A stretch of 64,000 nucleotides of DNA from Absidia repens. Its lineage: Eukaryota > Mucoromycota > Mucoromycetes > Mucorales > Cunninghamellaceae. Positions 35,237 to 47,935 of the stretch are shown here, one piece after another (position 1 is the stretch's first letter; each line of letters opens with the position of its first letter). The position numbers and the translations under genes are program-made. The notes below the pieces were generated by a model, which was not told the origin of the DNA, searched no databases, and was given only the letters and a program-made list of their open reading frames with translations. The stretch is taken from assembly GCA_002105175.1 (NCBI GenBank), contig MCGE01000003.1, positions 806,001 to 870,000 on the forward strand, in the 5' to 3' direction.

Positions 35237-37367
35237 TTAAAGAAAACTCCAAACCGTCCCCACCGAAGCCAAGACGAAACAGAGGAGAAATAATATATAG
35301 AGGACAAGTTTTTCACTAGGCAAGAGCGATGGACCAAACAATTTCAAATAGCACAGGATGGGGAACATGCCTGAGATGATAAACGAGAAGCAGGCGCCCA
35401 AGAGTGACATGATGCGATCGAAATCAGGTACCACGTAAGCCAATAGGACCACCAATGCACTGACTAGCACTTTGCCCATTACATTGATGGCAACACCTCG
35501 CCAGGGCTGTTTCGTGCACCATGCTTCCACCGACGGTTGCCGTGCTAAAGCGAGTTCCCAGCTAAGATTCACCGGATTCAACGTCAGACCATACTTTGCA
35601 ATTGGATTCAAGGCAATCAGCCATACTGCCATGCGATTCAACATCTGATTGTATTCTGGCACCAACATTAAATTTTGAGTGATCTGAAGACAAAAGAGAA
35701 CATCAAAGCGGTCAGTCTACCTTGTCTACTTTTCTTTTCATTTTTCATTACCTCTTGCATTGTTTCTGATCCAAACATACGATAACCAGTTACCGCCACT
35801 GTTAGATAAATCAAAGCTGTGATCATGTAAGTCCAATCCACCATTTTAGTATATTGTTTGGGATGCTGCATGTCGCGATAGATGGTAGCGAGACATGCAT
35901 GGCCACAAAATCCTGCCATGATCAATCCCGTACTTCTTGGTAGTGCCATCCAATCTTCTGGCCACCATGTTGTATCCTATGATATTGATAATAATTATAA
36001 AAAAAAAAAAAGAATGAGCATACTACAAATTTATTGTACACAGGAAAAAGGACTTACAGCTGGTTCAATTAAGGACCCTGGTGTGGTGGGTTTTGAAAGA
36101 CCGTCGAGGATGATTACCAAAATGATAGAAAAGGCACTCATGATACCAATCAGGCTTGTGTAAGATAGATGACGCACGGGAAAAAAAAGCATAGGCGTGA
36201 GAATAAAAAATGAGGCCACACGCATCAGCAGAGGATGACAACCAGGAAATAACGATCCAAGACCATCACTCAGCAAGACCACAAGTGCAACCCTATACAA
36301 AGAGAGAGAAAAAAAGAACAAATCGGTTAGAACTTTAACCTTGTCGTCCTCGTTTTGATTTTGTTTTCTGCACTTACGCGCAAGTGATCAATTCAGTCAG
36401 AAACAAAAAAGAAACCACAATACGACCCCGATTTCCAAAAGCGTTCCAAGCAATATCGCCATATGTATGCGAGTCAGGATAAGCATGTAAGCATCTTCCC
36501 AGAAGTTTTGCGGTATAATTAGTAAGGCCCAAACAAAAGCAAAAGGTGATCATTCCCAGGATCCAGCCAGAATACTATAAAAAAAAAATTCAAGAGGAGG
36601 TTAAATCAAACTTTGTTTTTTTTTTTTATCTTATTATTGCGCACTTACCTTGAAACCAAGAGGTAAAGCCAGAATGCCTACACCAGCCAAGATATTGATG
36701 GAATTGAAGACGGACTGAAGGAAGTTAGATTTGATATGGTGAGATATTTGGTGTTGTTCATTGTTGATATCTTCTTCATAGATATCGGCAATGGTTGAAA
36801 CATAGCTTGTTCCAGTATACACTTTGCCTAATTGTGGGTAAAGTAAGGAAGTCTGTTCATTTAAGGTTCCCACTGAATTCCGTCTTGATCTAAATGGTAA
36901 ATCATACAATTGTGATTCAATCTCAGATAAAAAATTTAACCTTTTTTTGTTGGTTACTTACGATGAGCCATTGCTAGAAGCCATGGATCCATAGTCATTC
37001 ATATCGTCAACTATCTATTTATTTACCGAAGAAAACTTGATTAGTATAAACTACATCAGCCGTAGCAACATTTTTAATTTTTAGAGCGACTTACCAAGGA
37101 ACGAGTATCATCGGGATTAGATACAGTGACATTCTCAGCCATATACATAAGGGATGTCCGAGAACAAGAGTCAACAAAAGATCCTATTCTATCAGACAAA
37201 GAGCTTGCCATGGGAGTTGCCATATTATGATCGAGGTTGTTGTTCTCCCAGCTTGAGCTATCAAAAGGTTGAGATCCGTTGGAAGCATTGTTGGGTGATC
37301 GTTGAGAAGGATGTAAGTTTGGAATAGAATGCACTTGACCTCTTTCGACGCTAGAAGGTATATCCAT
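35237..37367 (-). CDS. AVT-type vacuolar amino-acid transporter
   Basis: Member of the amino acid/auxin permease (AAAP) family, related to yeast Avt1. Exons 37095-37367, 36962-37014, 36649-36889, 36378-36574, 36058-36292, 35752-35976, 35237-35683; 556 residues. A long polar cytosolic N-terminus (~165 residues) precedes SVFNSINILAGVGILALPLG, the family's first membrane helix. About eleven hydrophobic segments follow, including GFCGHACLATIYRDM and ending GTVWSFL. The start MDIPSSVE is preferred. An in-frame ATG at 37460 would add a hydrophobic stretch, but that DNA is a CT-rich tract typical of 5' UTR. Confidence 0.88.
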
Positions 37368-38800
37368 AGTTTTTGTTGGGTATTTTCTTGGTATTAAAAA
37401 TAAATTGAGAGTGAAAGAGAGACAAAGAAGAAAGAAAGAAAGAAAAAAAAGAAGCCTCATTTTTTAATGAGAAGGCGGAGCTGAATTTCATTCAATGCGT
37501 GTTACAAAAAAAAACACTTTCAAAAAATATAACTCACAATCATATTTTGGTTTGATTCAACATGAATAGACCGTAAATAAAATAAACACTATATGAGATA
37601 CTTTCTAAAATCACAAATAAATATTTCATGTTAGAGAAAAGGTTTTCATATGATATGAGACGATATAGTTTGATGCTTTGTCATTAGCAATATGATCTAT
37701 TTGTTTGACATAATCATACAACGGTCCTTAATTGTTTCTGTCGTTCAGGCATATGCGATCCATATAAAAAGTCATTTGTTTCTACCGAAGTTTTCAACAG
37801 CCATTATAGTTTTTCCCAGAAAAGGTATGTAGCAACCTTAGCTTTGAAAAGAGTATGTACAACTTTTCGTCTACTGGATTGTAAAAGATATACAGTATCT
37901 TAATCGATTAGTATACAGACCTAAGACTATTTTTAGGAGTATTAAATGCTGATGATAATACATGCAATCAAGTTGGGGAGTAAATAATAATGCGGCCTAT
38001 TGCTTTAACTTCCAATGGTATCTTTTCTATTGAATGAGCTGATCTCCATCCTAGGGGCGAATTGGCGGGTTTTTAAATCTGTTGATTTCTTTTTATTTTC
38101 CATCATCTTTTCTCCTAGAATACTGGTACTCTATTTGGAATAAGTATATTGTAAGCCATTCTAATGGGAGTTTCTCCTCTTATGTAAAAAATTTGCTTTA
38201 AATGATCCAAGTCAAACACTAAAAAAAAAGACAAAGGGAATGGAAGACTTTCTAAAATTCTTTTGTTTTAAGGAAGTCGGACAGTGACTTTGTTGTTGGG
38301 ACAGTCTGTCGGGGCAGATAATCCACACGATTTTTTTTTTTTTTTTTTGTCCTTCCAAACTTCTGAATCTATTTTTTTTTTTTTTTTTTTTTTTTTTTGT
38401 CTTTAAGAATAGTTTCTCTCTTTCTATAACAATCGACACCTTTTGACGTCTTCATTTGTCACTCACTCATTTACTCACACTCACTCACTCATTCACTCAC
38501 TCACACTCATACAAACATACATCTACTCCGTCACTTGTTGTTTTTTTTATAGAAACCCCCTCATCTCACTCATCAATTGTCTCTCTTTCTCTCTCTCTCA
38601 TTTTCATCAACACATACACAAGCAACATACCGTAAGTGATTATATATTGGATCAATGACTTTTCTTGATGTTGTTGCTGATTGAAGCAGCAGAATAGCAT
38701 TTATTATTTTGGTGTTTGTCCTCGTTCATACATGATGAAGCGTGGTTGGTAGTTGAACAATCATCTAATCACTTTACTTTATTTATTTTTTATATAGATA
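37368..38800. other. Divergent intergenic region
   Basis: Between the head-to-head transporter and PP1 genes. Has a GGCGGG motif (38066-38071), paired T runs (38332-38348 and 38371-38398) and a (TCAC)n-rich microsatellite (38458-38510) probably in the PP1 5' leader. No gene seen. Confidence 0.55.
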
Positions 38801-40150
38801 ATGACAGATATAAACGAAGTTAATGTTGATTCCGTCATCGAACGATTATTGGAAGGTAATTGTTTACAGAGGGGGAGGGGACTACAAAAAGCCAGCAAGA
38901 TGAACTTGTTATTTAACGATTCAACGTTTATTTTTTTTTGGGGCGGGTGTACTAGTTCGTGGTAGCCGGCCTGGTAAACAAGTCCAACTTGGTGAACATG
39001 AGATCCGATTCTTATGTCAAAAGGCTCGTGATATATTTATGTCACAACCCATCTTGTTAGATTTGGAAGCCCCTATCAAGATCTGTGGCAAGTTGGATTT
39101 TACCTGGGTTCACAAAACACTAGCTATTATACTAACACGGACCTTTTTTTTTTTTTTTGTAGGTGATATTCATGGACAATACTATGATCTTTTACGACTT
39201 TTTGAATATGGTGGTTTCCCCCCGGACTCCAACTACTTGTTCTTGGGTGACTATGTGGATCGTGGGAAACAAAGTTTGGAAACGATATGTTTGTTGTTGG
39301 CCTACAAGATCAAATACCCGGAAAATTTCTTCATTTTACGTGGGAATCATGAATGTGCATCTATCAATCGTATTTATGGATTTTATGATGAATGTAAGTA
39401 TGACATTGGTATATAAGAAAGACTGCTGATAAAGGAACGTTAATTTTTTGATTTATTTGATATAGGCAAACGACGTTACAATATCAAATTATGGAAAACT
39501 TTTACGGATTGCTTTAATTGTTTACCTATTGCGGCGGTGATCGATGAAAAGATCTTTTGTATGCATGGTGGTCTTTCTCCTGATTTACAAAGTATGGAAC
39601 AAATCCGTCGCGTGATGCGTCCTACCGATGTACCCGATACTGGTAAGTCAGACGTTGCTTTCAAAGGTATATACTGTTGTGACTTAAACAGCAATATTTA
39701 TTTATGTATAGGTTTACTTTGTGATCTATTGTGGGCGGACCCTGATAAAGATATCAATGGATGGAGTGAAAATGACCGTGGCGTATCGTTTACTTTTGGT
39801 GCGGACATTGTATCTCGCTTCCTACAAAAACATGACATGGATCTGATTTGCAGGGCTCATCAAGTAGTGGAAGACGGCTATGAATTCTTTGCCAAACGGC
39901 AACTGGTCACGCTTTTCTCAGCGCCAAATTACTGTGGGGAATTTGATAATGCTGGCAGTGTGATGAGCGTAGACGAAACATTGATGTGCTCATTCCAGGT
40001 AAAAAAGGGAGCATGGTTATGATGATAAGGGTGCCGGTCGCTAATGAATATATTGTATTATAGATTTTGAAGCCTGCCGAAAAAAGGACAAAATATCAAG
40101 CTGGACAAAATGCAACGGCAAGAGGTGGAAAAAAGAACGCGGGAAAATGA
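38801..40150 (+). CDS. GLC7: Serine/threonine protein phosphatase PP1 catalytic subunit
   Basis: Metallophosphatase controlling glycogen metabolism, mitosis and splicing through regulatory subunits. Exons 38801-38855, 38956-39087, 39163-39393, 39466-39642, 39712-39998, 40064-40150; 322 residues, the usual PP1 length. All signatures present: [57 protein letters not shown]. The 38956-39087 exon ends ATCTGTG before GCAAGT, so the 39088-39162 intron is of GC-AG type. Intact. Confidence 0.96.
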
Positions 40151-40789
40151 TTTTGCTCTAATACAAGTCGTGAACCTCAATATATAAAGTTCTTTGTTTA
40201 GTAGTAGGCTATTGTTTTTTTTATTTTTTATTTTATCTCCCCATTTTTATTTTATATATTCTTGTTCATCTTATTTTATTATTTACTCAATAAATACGAA
40301 TCTCGTCATGCGAACTTCGGTTGACTCCTCCTATATTATTGTCCACTAAAATGCTGATCACAGACTAAAAGTTGGGGGCGGGATTGGGAACGAAACTTGA
40401 CGGGGTGGAATTAGGTGCTGGGTATCGCTGGTAGGAAGAGTGTTGAATATATTGAGGTGGGCTCAAATATAAGGTCATGACAATGTAGCTCTGATATTCG
40501 AGATTTGAGATATTACAACAATTACTTTTTTGGGATGAAATAATTATCACGCTCCCGCCCTTTTTTTTTTTTTAGAACCGGGGCTTTTGTACCATCCTGC
40601 TCTTTTTTGCTTCATGTTTGGGCACTGAAGGTATGGAATTGTATGGCTTGTTATTTTTGAACGTTAATGCCCGGTGCTCGACGCCCAATACCTCAATCAG
40701 TCCTTTCTCTTAGACCTAATATATATTCAGAATCCGACTCATATGGCAAACGAATTTTATTTATTTCTCCTTCCCGCTCTTTTTTTTTC

Positions 40790-40990
40790 AGAACATCATC
40801 GTTGAAGTCTCATTGAGGCGCTGGCGATCCAGACTTGGTATTAGGACTTGAAACAGGGGCATTTTTAAAATGCAATACCGACTTGCATGGGGAAACCTTC
40901 ATATTGGATTCGCCATTGGGGATCGATTAGAATATTCTTAACTTAAAATAGTCATAGTCCTATGTAAAATAGCTAAAAAATATAAAATAA
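40790..40990 (+). repeat. R1 dispersed repeat, variant B, short copy
   Basis: T-rich tract, GGTATTAGGACTTGAAACAG and CTTGCATGGGGAAACCTTC are recognisable; tail lost within about 100 bp. Confidence 0.6.
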
Positions 40991-41429
40991 AAAATAGAAA
41001 ACTGCATATAAGACAGGTAGAATTAAGTGAGATTCCTGTATATGGTTTGTATTAAAAAAAAAAATGTCGCTCTTTATATACTATATCTTATGTTTCATTA
41101 ATATATTTAATATATTAAAAAGAGCATGGTGTAAATCCATATCTAAGATAATGATCTAAGATAAACATCTAAGATAAAATGATCTATGACTTTGAAGTTT
41201 CCATCACTTCCTCCACTCACATCACGTAAAACCTCTCTGACTTTGTATTTTCCATCCATTTCCTCCACTCACATCACTGTATCCATGTCGCTGTTACAAT
41301 GTTGGAGGTTATTTCTAGATAAACTCTAAGTAGCATTTTACACAACGAGCTGCAGTTTTTTTTTTTCTACGCATAACCCCCCCCCCACACACTCTGTTTT
41401 TCCACGCACATATGCCATGCTTATTCAGC

Positions 41430-41760
41430 GAGACAATGAAAGGCATAAAAGAGAATAATGGTAAAAATACAAGACATGTTTAATTTTGATATAGATGCTA
41501 TATAAACTATGACAACTAACGCTAAGCTGAGCTAATGACACTATTCTAAAATGAATGCTAATTTGATGACGGTCAAAGATCACGAATCCAAAATGGAAGG
41601 GTTTCCCCATGGTGTTTGTATTGCACTTTTCAAAAGGCCCCTGATTCAAGTTCTAACCACTAATCCAAGATCACTAAATCCGCAGTTGAAGTTGATGTTC
41701 TAAAAAAAAAAAAAGAAACGAAAGAAAGAGGAAGAAAAAAAAAGGGCCAACAGAAAATTT
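41430..41760 (-). repeat. R1 dispersed repeat, variant B
   Basis: Core GGAAGGGTTTCCCCATGG with the variant CCCCTGATTCAAGTTCTAA, preceded in its own orientation by a T/C-rich tract and by the GC-rich repeat at 41840-42000. Same layout as 7704-8480, inverted. Confidence 0.7.
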
Positions 41761-41839
41761 AAATCCATGGAGCGGAGTGCGAATGGTTCAGTCACCCTAT
41801 TTTTCGACCTTCCATTTTTTTTAAAAAAAAGTATCTATT

Positions 41840-42000
41840 GACGACGCGCTGAGCACGACGTTTGGGCCCCAAGGGGCTGCCCACCAAAGTGCGAAATGGC
41901 GGAGGCTTTAGACCTATCCCATCGAAACCCACACTTTAATAAAAACTGTGACACTCAGTAAATCGAAAGATTTCCTAAAGCTCCAGCGGAGCGCCAGACC
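41840..42000 (-). repeat. GC-rich dispersed repeat (copy 2, inverted)
   Basis: Reverse complement of 7704-7863: shares GACGACGCGCTGAGCACGAC, CCCCAAGGGGCTGCCCACC and CCAGCGGAGCGCCAGA with point differences. Confidence 0.8.
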
Positions 42001-42404
42001 GTTTATTTCAGCAAAATGACGAAAGGCTTTTATATTAAAATCAGGGAAGCGGTTGTTGGGATATGGTGCGGTTCACTTATAATGTCGAATATTAGACATG
42101 ATACTAGAAAGCTGATGGTTTTTAAAAAATGGCCACCCCAAAAAAACAATGTATAAACATGATAATTCAGACCTTTAAGAACAAAACGTGTACATCAATT
42201 TTTTTTTTTTTATAAAAAAAGAAAACCTTATCAGCCTTCAAAAAAAGAAGACTTCGGCTAGCTGGACTAGGATTTGAAACGTATCTGATGTACTAAAAAG
42301 GAAAATGATATGTGCATTTATTTTATAAAACACCGCGAAAACTGTAAAATATTATACAGAAAATAAGGTCCTGTTTTTTGCTCGTTCCCGCTCCCATATC
42401 AAGC

Positions 42405-42463
42405 GTAGATGTAGATGTAGATGTAGATGTAGATGTAGATGTAGATGTAGATGTAGATGTAGG
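42405..42463 (+). repeat. (GTAGAT)n microsatellite
   Basis: Nearly ten uninterrupted copies of GTAGAT in non-coding sequence. Six-base period, but internal and not a known telomere repeat. Confidence 0.95.
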
Positions 42464-42639
42464 TTGTAAGACTTGCAAATGAGGATTAGTTTATGTATTT
42501 TTATTTATTATTTGTACAATAAAAAGTGCCGTCCCTTCTATTTTTTTTTTTTGTCGTTGTACGGACACACACCCGTTTGTATTTTTCTGCTTATAATAAG
42601 GCCATGTATATACATTTGGTAAGACAATCAAACAATGAT

Positions 42640-42860
42640 AGAAAAAGGCAAGACAAAGTTTATTCAGTAGTAATTATAACAATGACAACCAATACTAAAC
42701 TAATATGAAGGTCAATCTAATAGTGGTCCCAAATTCTGGATCCAAAATGAAAGGGTTTCCCCATGCATCTCGTAATACCTGAGCCGAAAACCCTTCTAAA
42801 CTAGTCCTGATACTAATCCCAGTTGTACAACATATTGAGATCAATGAAATGGCTGTGACT
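42640..42860 (-). repeat. R1 dispersed repeat, short copy
   Basis: Core GAAAGGGTTTCCCCATGCAT then CTTCTAAACTAGTCCTGATA. No CACGTG head is evident upstream. Confidence 0.65.
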
Positions 42861-44100
42861 TGGGAAAAAAAAGGCTTTAAAAGGCATTTTCAAACTGCGA
42901 TCGAAGTCATAAAATTGAAATGAAAATTGAAAATTTGACATTATATGTAAGTGAGCCGCACCATAGATGGAGATGGGTAGATGGATGACAGGTGAATGTT
43001 TTGGTATAAAACATAACCACATCCCTACTAAAAGAATGATTGATTCATATCAAATAGAAGTAATCAACATTCTCATTTTATTTTCGACTTTCGATTTTTT
43101 TTATTTCACAACTATAAACCCATTACATAACCAAGTTACTTCCTATCAAAAAAGCAAATAATATATATTGTCGCATCATGAAAAATGATGGCATAAAAAT
43201 AAAACCTGTTCCTGAAGAAATTGAAATTCCGATTAGGAACACTGCATGATAAAAATAAATAATCACGCAACATTGTGATAGAAGAAAAGAAAATAATGAT
43301 TCACTTCATGAAATCATTAGGTCCCATAAAATAGAATAAAAGAAAATAAAATACCCTTGCAATAACATCAATCATATCATCATACACCTAATATCAGAAC
43401 ATCATACGATCATAATAAAAATAATGATCATGATAAAAAATAATAATAACAATAAACCCATGTAATATCTATTTCCAATGAAACATAAGATATAGTATAT
43501 AAAGAGTGACATTTTTATTAATAAAAACCATATACAAGAATCTCACTTAATTCTACCTGTCCCACTTTTTATTTTCTACTTTTTATTTTTTTATTTTTTT
43601 CTTTATATACGTTATTTCACATATATTGTGTTTTACCGCTAGTCCATGCATATATTTAACTATCTTGTGAAATGGCAATCTATATCATTTTATCAAAAAA
43701 AAAACTGTCACAAATCAATTACTAAAATTAGAAATACCATTCAGCCCTTTAATTTCCGTCCATTAAAATATTCTAATATTGTTAGACCATCCATGAACGT
43801 GTACCAAACAAATATAATCATCTACATCACTATATCGAAGATACCTATAACGAGTTTGATAAATATTTAAACATTCCAAAAAATGCAAGATTTCCAATCA
43901 TAATTTTAATGAAATTTCAGTCAAGCCAAAAACGAAGGAAGGAACAGTCAAAACAAAATCCGCCATTACACAAGTTTCGGAGCTTAAAGCGGTGAAAAAA
44001 TTTTGGGCTCCGCTCGCACTGCCCCCTGGCTCCTTTGGACAAAAGCGCGGCGTAGCCGCGCCTCTCCCGGCGCTTTTTTAGCGGATTTCCATGTTTTTTT

Positions 44101-44290
44101 AGCGGTATGGAGGGGTATTTCTGTGTGTGTATGGGGATATTGGATGGGGGGGGAAAAAAAAATGGTATGAGTAGAAGGAGTATGTGACTAGAAAGCGGAT
44201 GCAAGCAAACGTGGATGTCCAAGTATGTGTGTGGTTGAATGGTGGGCAATAATGTAGAGGCGGTTATTATGGCTGTAGGCTTTTAACTGT
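44101..44290 (+). repeat. Low-complexity dispersed repeat, copy 1
   Basis: Shares GATGTCCAAGTA, TTGAATGG(T/C)GGGC and GGTTATTATGGCTGTA, in that order, with 45262-45440. Confidence 0.6.
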
Positions 44291-44639
44291 GAGCTTATAG
44301 GCGTAAACTTTAGAGCATTGTACAATTAATTGTATGAGAGATGGATGGTTTGTTTGGTGACAAAAAATGATTGTATAATATTTCTAAAGATGCATGGAAA
44401 ATTTGAAGTTGAACGGTTTCGTAGTTCGTTTTATATAAAGCGAAGAAGAGTATATTGCAGGTTAATTGGATTTTGCAGGCTGTAAAGCCAGATGGGTGTG
44501 AATTCAACCGCCGCCGCCGGCAGTCTGGATTGTTGATCCAAAAAAAAAAATGGGAGCGCACATCCAAAAAAAAAAAAAAAAAAAAAAAAAAAAGACAAGT
44601 CAACGGGAATGAGCCAACATCTGTTCACTGTTTTTTGCT

Positions 44640-44990
44640 CATTGTGGACCTGGTGGCTTTGGCTTTCTGTTTAGAAATAGTTTAGAAGGGTTTTTGAAAA
44701 GGGATTTCAAGAAACATGGGGAAACCCTTTCATTTTGATGCTAGAATCTTGGGGAAATGTCTTGATTAGCTTAGTACATGTATATATCTCTTTTCTTCAA
44801 TAAAACATATATCTGCTTCCTTAAACCTTGTCTTTGTTTGAAATAAATGTTTGTTTAAGCTTCATTAGAAGTTTGGAGATCCCCTTTTATAGAGATCCCT
44901 TTTAGAAATCACTTTTTTATCGTACATCGTTCCTTCTTCTACACCATACATCAAGTTTAGCATCTCTCTCAGCTACTATTAGCGGCCCCC
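44640..44990 (+). repeat. R1 dispersed repeat
   Basis: AATAGTTTAGAAGGGTTTTTG, then ACATGGGGAAACCCTTTCAT and TTCAATAAAACATATATCTG, followed by a short decayed tail. Head truncated. Confidence 0.6.
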
Positions 44991-45088
44991 TATTTTTACA
45001 TCTTCTTTCCTATTAGTATAGTATTGACTACGTATCATTATTCAATAAAAGCTTTTTTATTTTGCAATGAACAATGGATTGGCAAAGC

Positions 45089-45178
45089 TATTCTACTGTG
45101 ACAGGCTATTGTACATACTATTCTACTGTGATAGGCTATTCTACATACTATTCTATTGCGGTAGACTATTCTGCATAT
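45089..45178 (+). repeat. 30-bp tandem repeat, three units
   Basis: Three diverged copies of CTATTCTACTGTGATAGGCT plus ATTCTACATA, period 30, open in one frame (repeating LFYCDRLFYI) but with no sign of being a gene. Confidence 0.85.
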
Positions 45179-45261
45179 TATTCTTTTATTGGTTTGGAAA
45201 GCCTATAGCGAAATTACTGCTTTTGGCAGGCTCCGCGGTCGAGCTATTCCCGATTTATTGA

Positions 45262-45440
45262 ATTTTTAGGGGTGTGGCGGGCAGTTTTTGGGGTGAGCAA
45301 GGGGGATATTGGAAGAAACAAAAGGTAAAATGGTGAGGAGGTCAAGTGAATGTTGATGTTGATGTCCAAGTAAAAATGTGTGTTTGAATGGCGGGCTATG
45401 GCTATAGCATAGAGGGGGGTTATTATGGCTGTAAACTCCA
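45262..45440 (+). repeat. Low-complexity dispersed repeat, copy 2
   Basis: Partner of 44101-44290, with the same ordered motifs. Confidence 0.6.
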
Positions 45441-45755
45441 CCAGCTATTTGAATATAAAAATTGTTGGTGTCGCGTTACGTTCTTGCTGAACTGCATCAT
45501 GACGGGATTTAATAAGTATTAATACTCTTCATTAAGGTGCTGTAAATAGGCTCAAGTGACAGTGCCATCTTCATTGTACGTGTTAAATATTAAGCTTATA
45601 AAATTATCGGATTTTAGTTGAAATTTCTTGCACAGAACCTTCACGACATCGCTCCTTAAATTAACCTTGTGGCTTTTTTAGCCCTTTTAAATTTTTATTT
45701 TTTTTTTTTTTAGTGATCGCCTCTTTTTTCTTTATTCCAACTGATTTCTTCAACC

Positions 45756-47107
45756 ATGTCTTTGACTCTTGACTTTTTACTCCCTCCTCCTCCTGCCGCC
45801 TACAAGGTTGATCAACCTTTCGTCACTCATGCTTCCATCAGTGGTAAGGATATTTTAACTTTGAAACAGTAATATTCGTCATACTAACTCTTAATTATTT
45901 TTCTTCTATAGCTACGACCGACCGTCTCCTTGAACCAGTTGGACAACACTTCCTTGCTCATGCTCGTAGAAAGCGCCACAACCGTACCTTCTCTGAAGAT
46001 GAAATGCACCAAGCTAAGGAAAAGGCCAGTCAGGTGGTTGATGAAGAAAAGGTGGACTTTGAATACGAAGATGTTGACATCACCACTGTGAATCAAGATC
46101 CTACCCAATGGAAGAATCAAGACAATTATGCCGTCCTCGGTTTGACCAAGCTTCGTTATCGCGCCAATGGTGAACAAATCAAGAAGGCTCATCGTCGCAT
46201 GGTACTCCTCCATCATCCTGACAAGAAGGCCGATAAGAATGATGATGCTTTCTTCAAGTGTATTGCCAAGGCCCACGACACATTGACCAACCCCGTTCTC
46301 CGCCGCCAATACGACTCTGTTGATTTTGGTATGACCTTGGAAGATGAAGATGTCCCTACTGCCAAGACTGAAGGTGACTTTTACAAGCTGTGGCAACCTG
46401 TTTTTGAACGTGAATCCCGTTTCTCCAACAAGCAACCTGTGCCTCTTTTGGGTGATGAAAACTCAACCAAGGAAGAAGTGGAATCATTCTATGACTTTTG
46501 GTACAACTTCGACTCCTGGCGTTCTTTCGAATGGTTGGATAAGGAAGGTGCTGAAGGATCCGACAACCGTGACGACAAGCGTTACCAAGAAAAGAAGAAT
46601 CGTGCTCAACGTGCCCAACTCAAGAAGGAAGACAACACTCGCCTCCGTACCCTTGTAGATGTGTGTCTCAGCATTGATCCTCGTATTGCCATCTTCAAGG
46701 CTGAAGACAAGAAGCGTCGTAATGCAAAGAAGGATGCCAAGGCTGCTGCTGAAAAGGCTGCTGCTGAAGAAAAGGCTCGCAAGGAAGAAGAAGAACGTAT
46801 CGCCAAGGAAGAAGCTGAAAAGGCCGCCAAGGAAGCCTCTGCCAATGCCAAGAAGGACAAGGAAGCTATCAAGCGTATTATCAAGAAGGAAAAGAAGACC
46901 CTCAAGAACTTGATCAAGGACAACAATTACGCCTTGGCCACTGGTACCACTGTTTCTTCTGACCAAATGGATGTGCAATTGCTCAAGCTCGATGATTTGA
47001 TGAACAAGAACAAGACTGCCGAAGGTTTGGAAGCTCTCCGCAAAGAATTTGAACAAGCTCAGAAGGATGGAAAGTTGGTCGAAGTCTTCAGCGAAAAGAC
47101 TGCTTAG
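45756..47107 (+). CDS. ZUO1: Zuotin (ribosome-associated J-protein)
   Basis: Hsp40 partner of Ssz1/Ssb in the ribosome-associated complex. Exons 45756-45843 and 45912-47107; 427 residues, similar to yeast zuotin and lacking SANT domains in this frame. The J domain (about residues 118-190) has the HPD motif in LLHHPDKK. The zuotin homology domain follows (SFYDFWYNFDSWRSFEWLD), then a long K/E/A-rich charged helix (about residues 280-350) for ribosome contact and a C-terminal helical bundle. Codon use is strongly biased, as in enolase, suggesting high expression. Confidence 0.96.
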
Positions 47108-47467
47108 TGGGCTGTATTAGTTAGCATATTAGTCAATTAGCTTTTATTTTTGATATCTTATTCGACTGTTATCATTTTATATTTTGTTTGATTGAATTTT
47201 CATGATGATTATGATCTGTGAATAAAATAAAAAAGGAGAGTTTTAGTGTCGTGTCTTTCGACGCTACTGTCTCTTTTTTGTCATAAAGAAAAGGCGATTG
47301 TTGGGGCTCTGTGCGTGTACGTGTGTATGTGTGTTTGTAATATAGATACCGGATTCTTGGGAATTTGACAAAATACTCCATTTTGTGTTTAATGCGTTTA
47401 TTGGATCAAAGTAATAAATACAATCAAGTCATTATTTCATCGCTAATTGTTATGATATGCAGAGTAT
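47108..47467. other. Convergent intergenic region
   Basis: Zuotin 3' flank and the 3' flank of the small minus-strand gene; AATAAA near 47221; no gene. Confidence 0.55.
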
Positions 47468-47935
47468 TTATGGAATGATGGACAATTTCTGTTCACTATG
47501 AATTTGTACTGTGCGTTCTTTAAACTCAGCCAACTGCTCATGTGTCAAATGAAGGATTGGTGTTAATTGAGCAATAGGAGCTGTCAACAGATTGTCAAAG
47601 CCAAAAAAAAAAAAAAAATAGTGGTGTCGTTTACTACCATGATTACAATACTATATTTTTTGAAAAGAAGTATACGCTACTTGCATTGGTGCAGGAGAAT
47701 AACCCCAAAAACGCAAGACAGTGATAATGCATGATAGTTGATAACGTTCAATAAGCTATGTGATCAATATGGTAGATCAAAATATCTTCAATTTCTCTAC
47801 GTTATACCGTTCCTTTATATAATCATCAGTAAGCAAGATATGGGTATTTCTCAATAATTTGTCATTCCAAGTTCGACCGAGGTTTTTCACTACCGATTTG
47901 ATAAATGTTTTTGACTTTCGTTTGTTTGTCAACTT
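47468..47935 (-). CDS. Unrecognised small gene, 5' end unresolved
   Basis: Three protein-like segments read in order on the minus strand: about 47801-47935 (contains GRTWNDKLLRNTHILLTDDY), 47681-47755 (25 residues beginning LIERYQLSCIITVL) and 47468-47602 (contains LLTAPIAQLTPILHL, ending LSIIP then stop). The 45-nt intron 47756-47800 has GT-AG ends and keeps frame. The junction between the last two segments lacks a clean AG acceptor next to the A16 run (47604-47619, a T run on this strand), so an indel is possible. I cannot name a family. The 5' exon is not found; MFCFWVLQLG at about 47990 is a candidate in another frame. Confidence 0.4.

Larger units (their letters stand above)
40151..45755. 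other. Gene-free, repeat-rich interval
   Basis: 5.6 kb without a convincing gene. Contains R1 copies (40790-40990, 41430-41760, 42640-42860, 44640-44990), the second GC-rich repeat copy (41840-42000), a GTAGAT microsatellite (42405-42463), a GC-rich patch (44005-44075), a pair of ~190-bp repeats (44101-44290 and 45262-45440) and a 30-bp tandem repeat (45089-45178). Confidence 0.6.

Noticed and set aside
37368..37460. N-terminal extension of the transporter (MRLLFFLS...), looking like a signal peptide
   Set aside because: The codons come from a CTTT-repeat tract typical of 5' leaders, and AVT transporters have polar cytosolic N-termini.
42405..42463. GTAGAT hexamer array as telomeric DNA or a CRISPR array
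   Set aside because: Internal, no spacers, unit unlike known fungal telomeres; simple microsatellite.
46484..47056. Long minus-strand frame opposite zuotin
   Set aside because: Shadow created by the strongly biased codons of a highly expressed gene.
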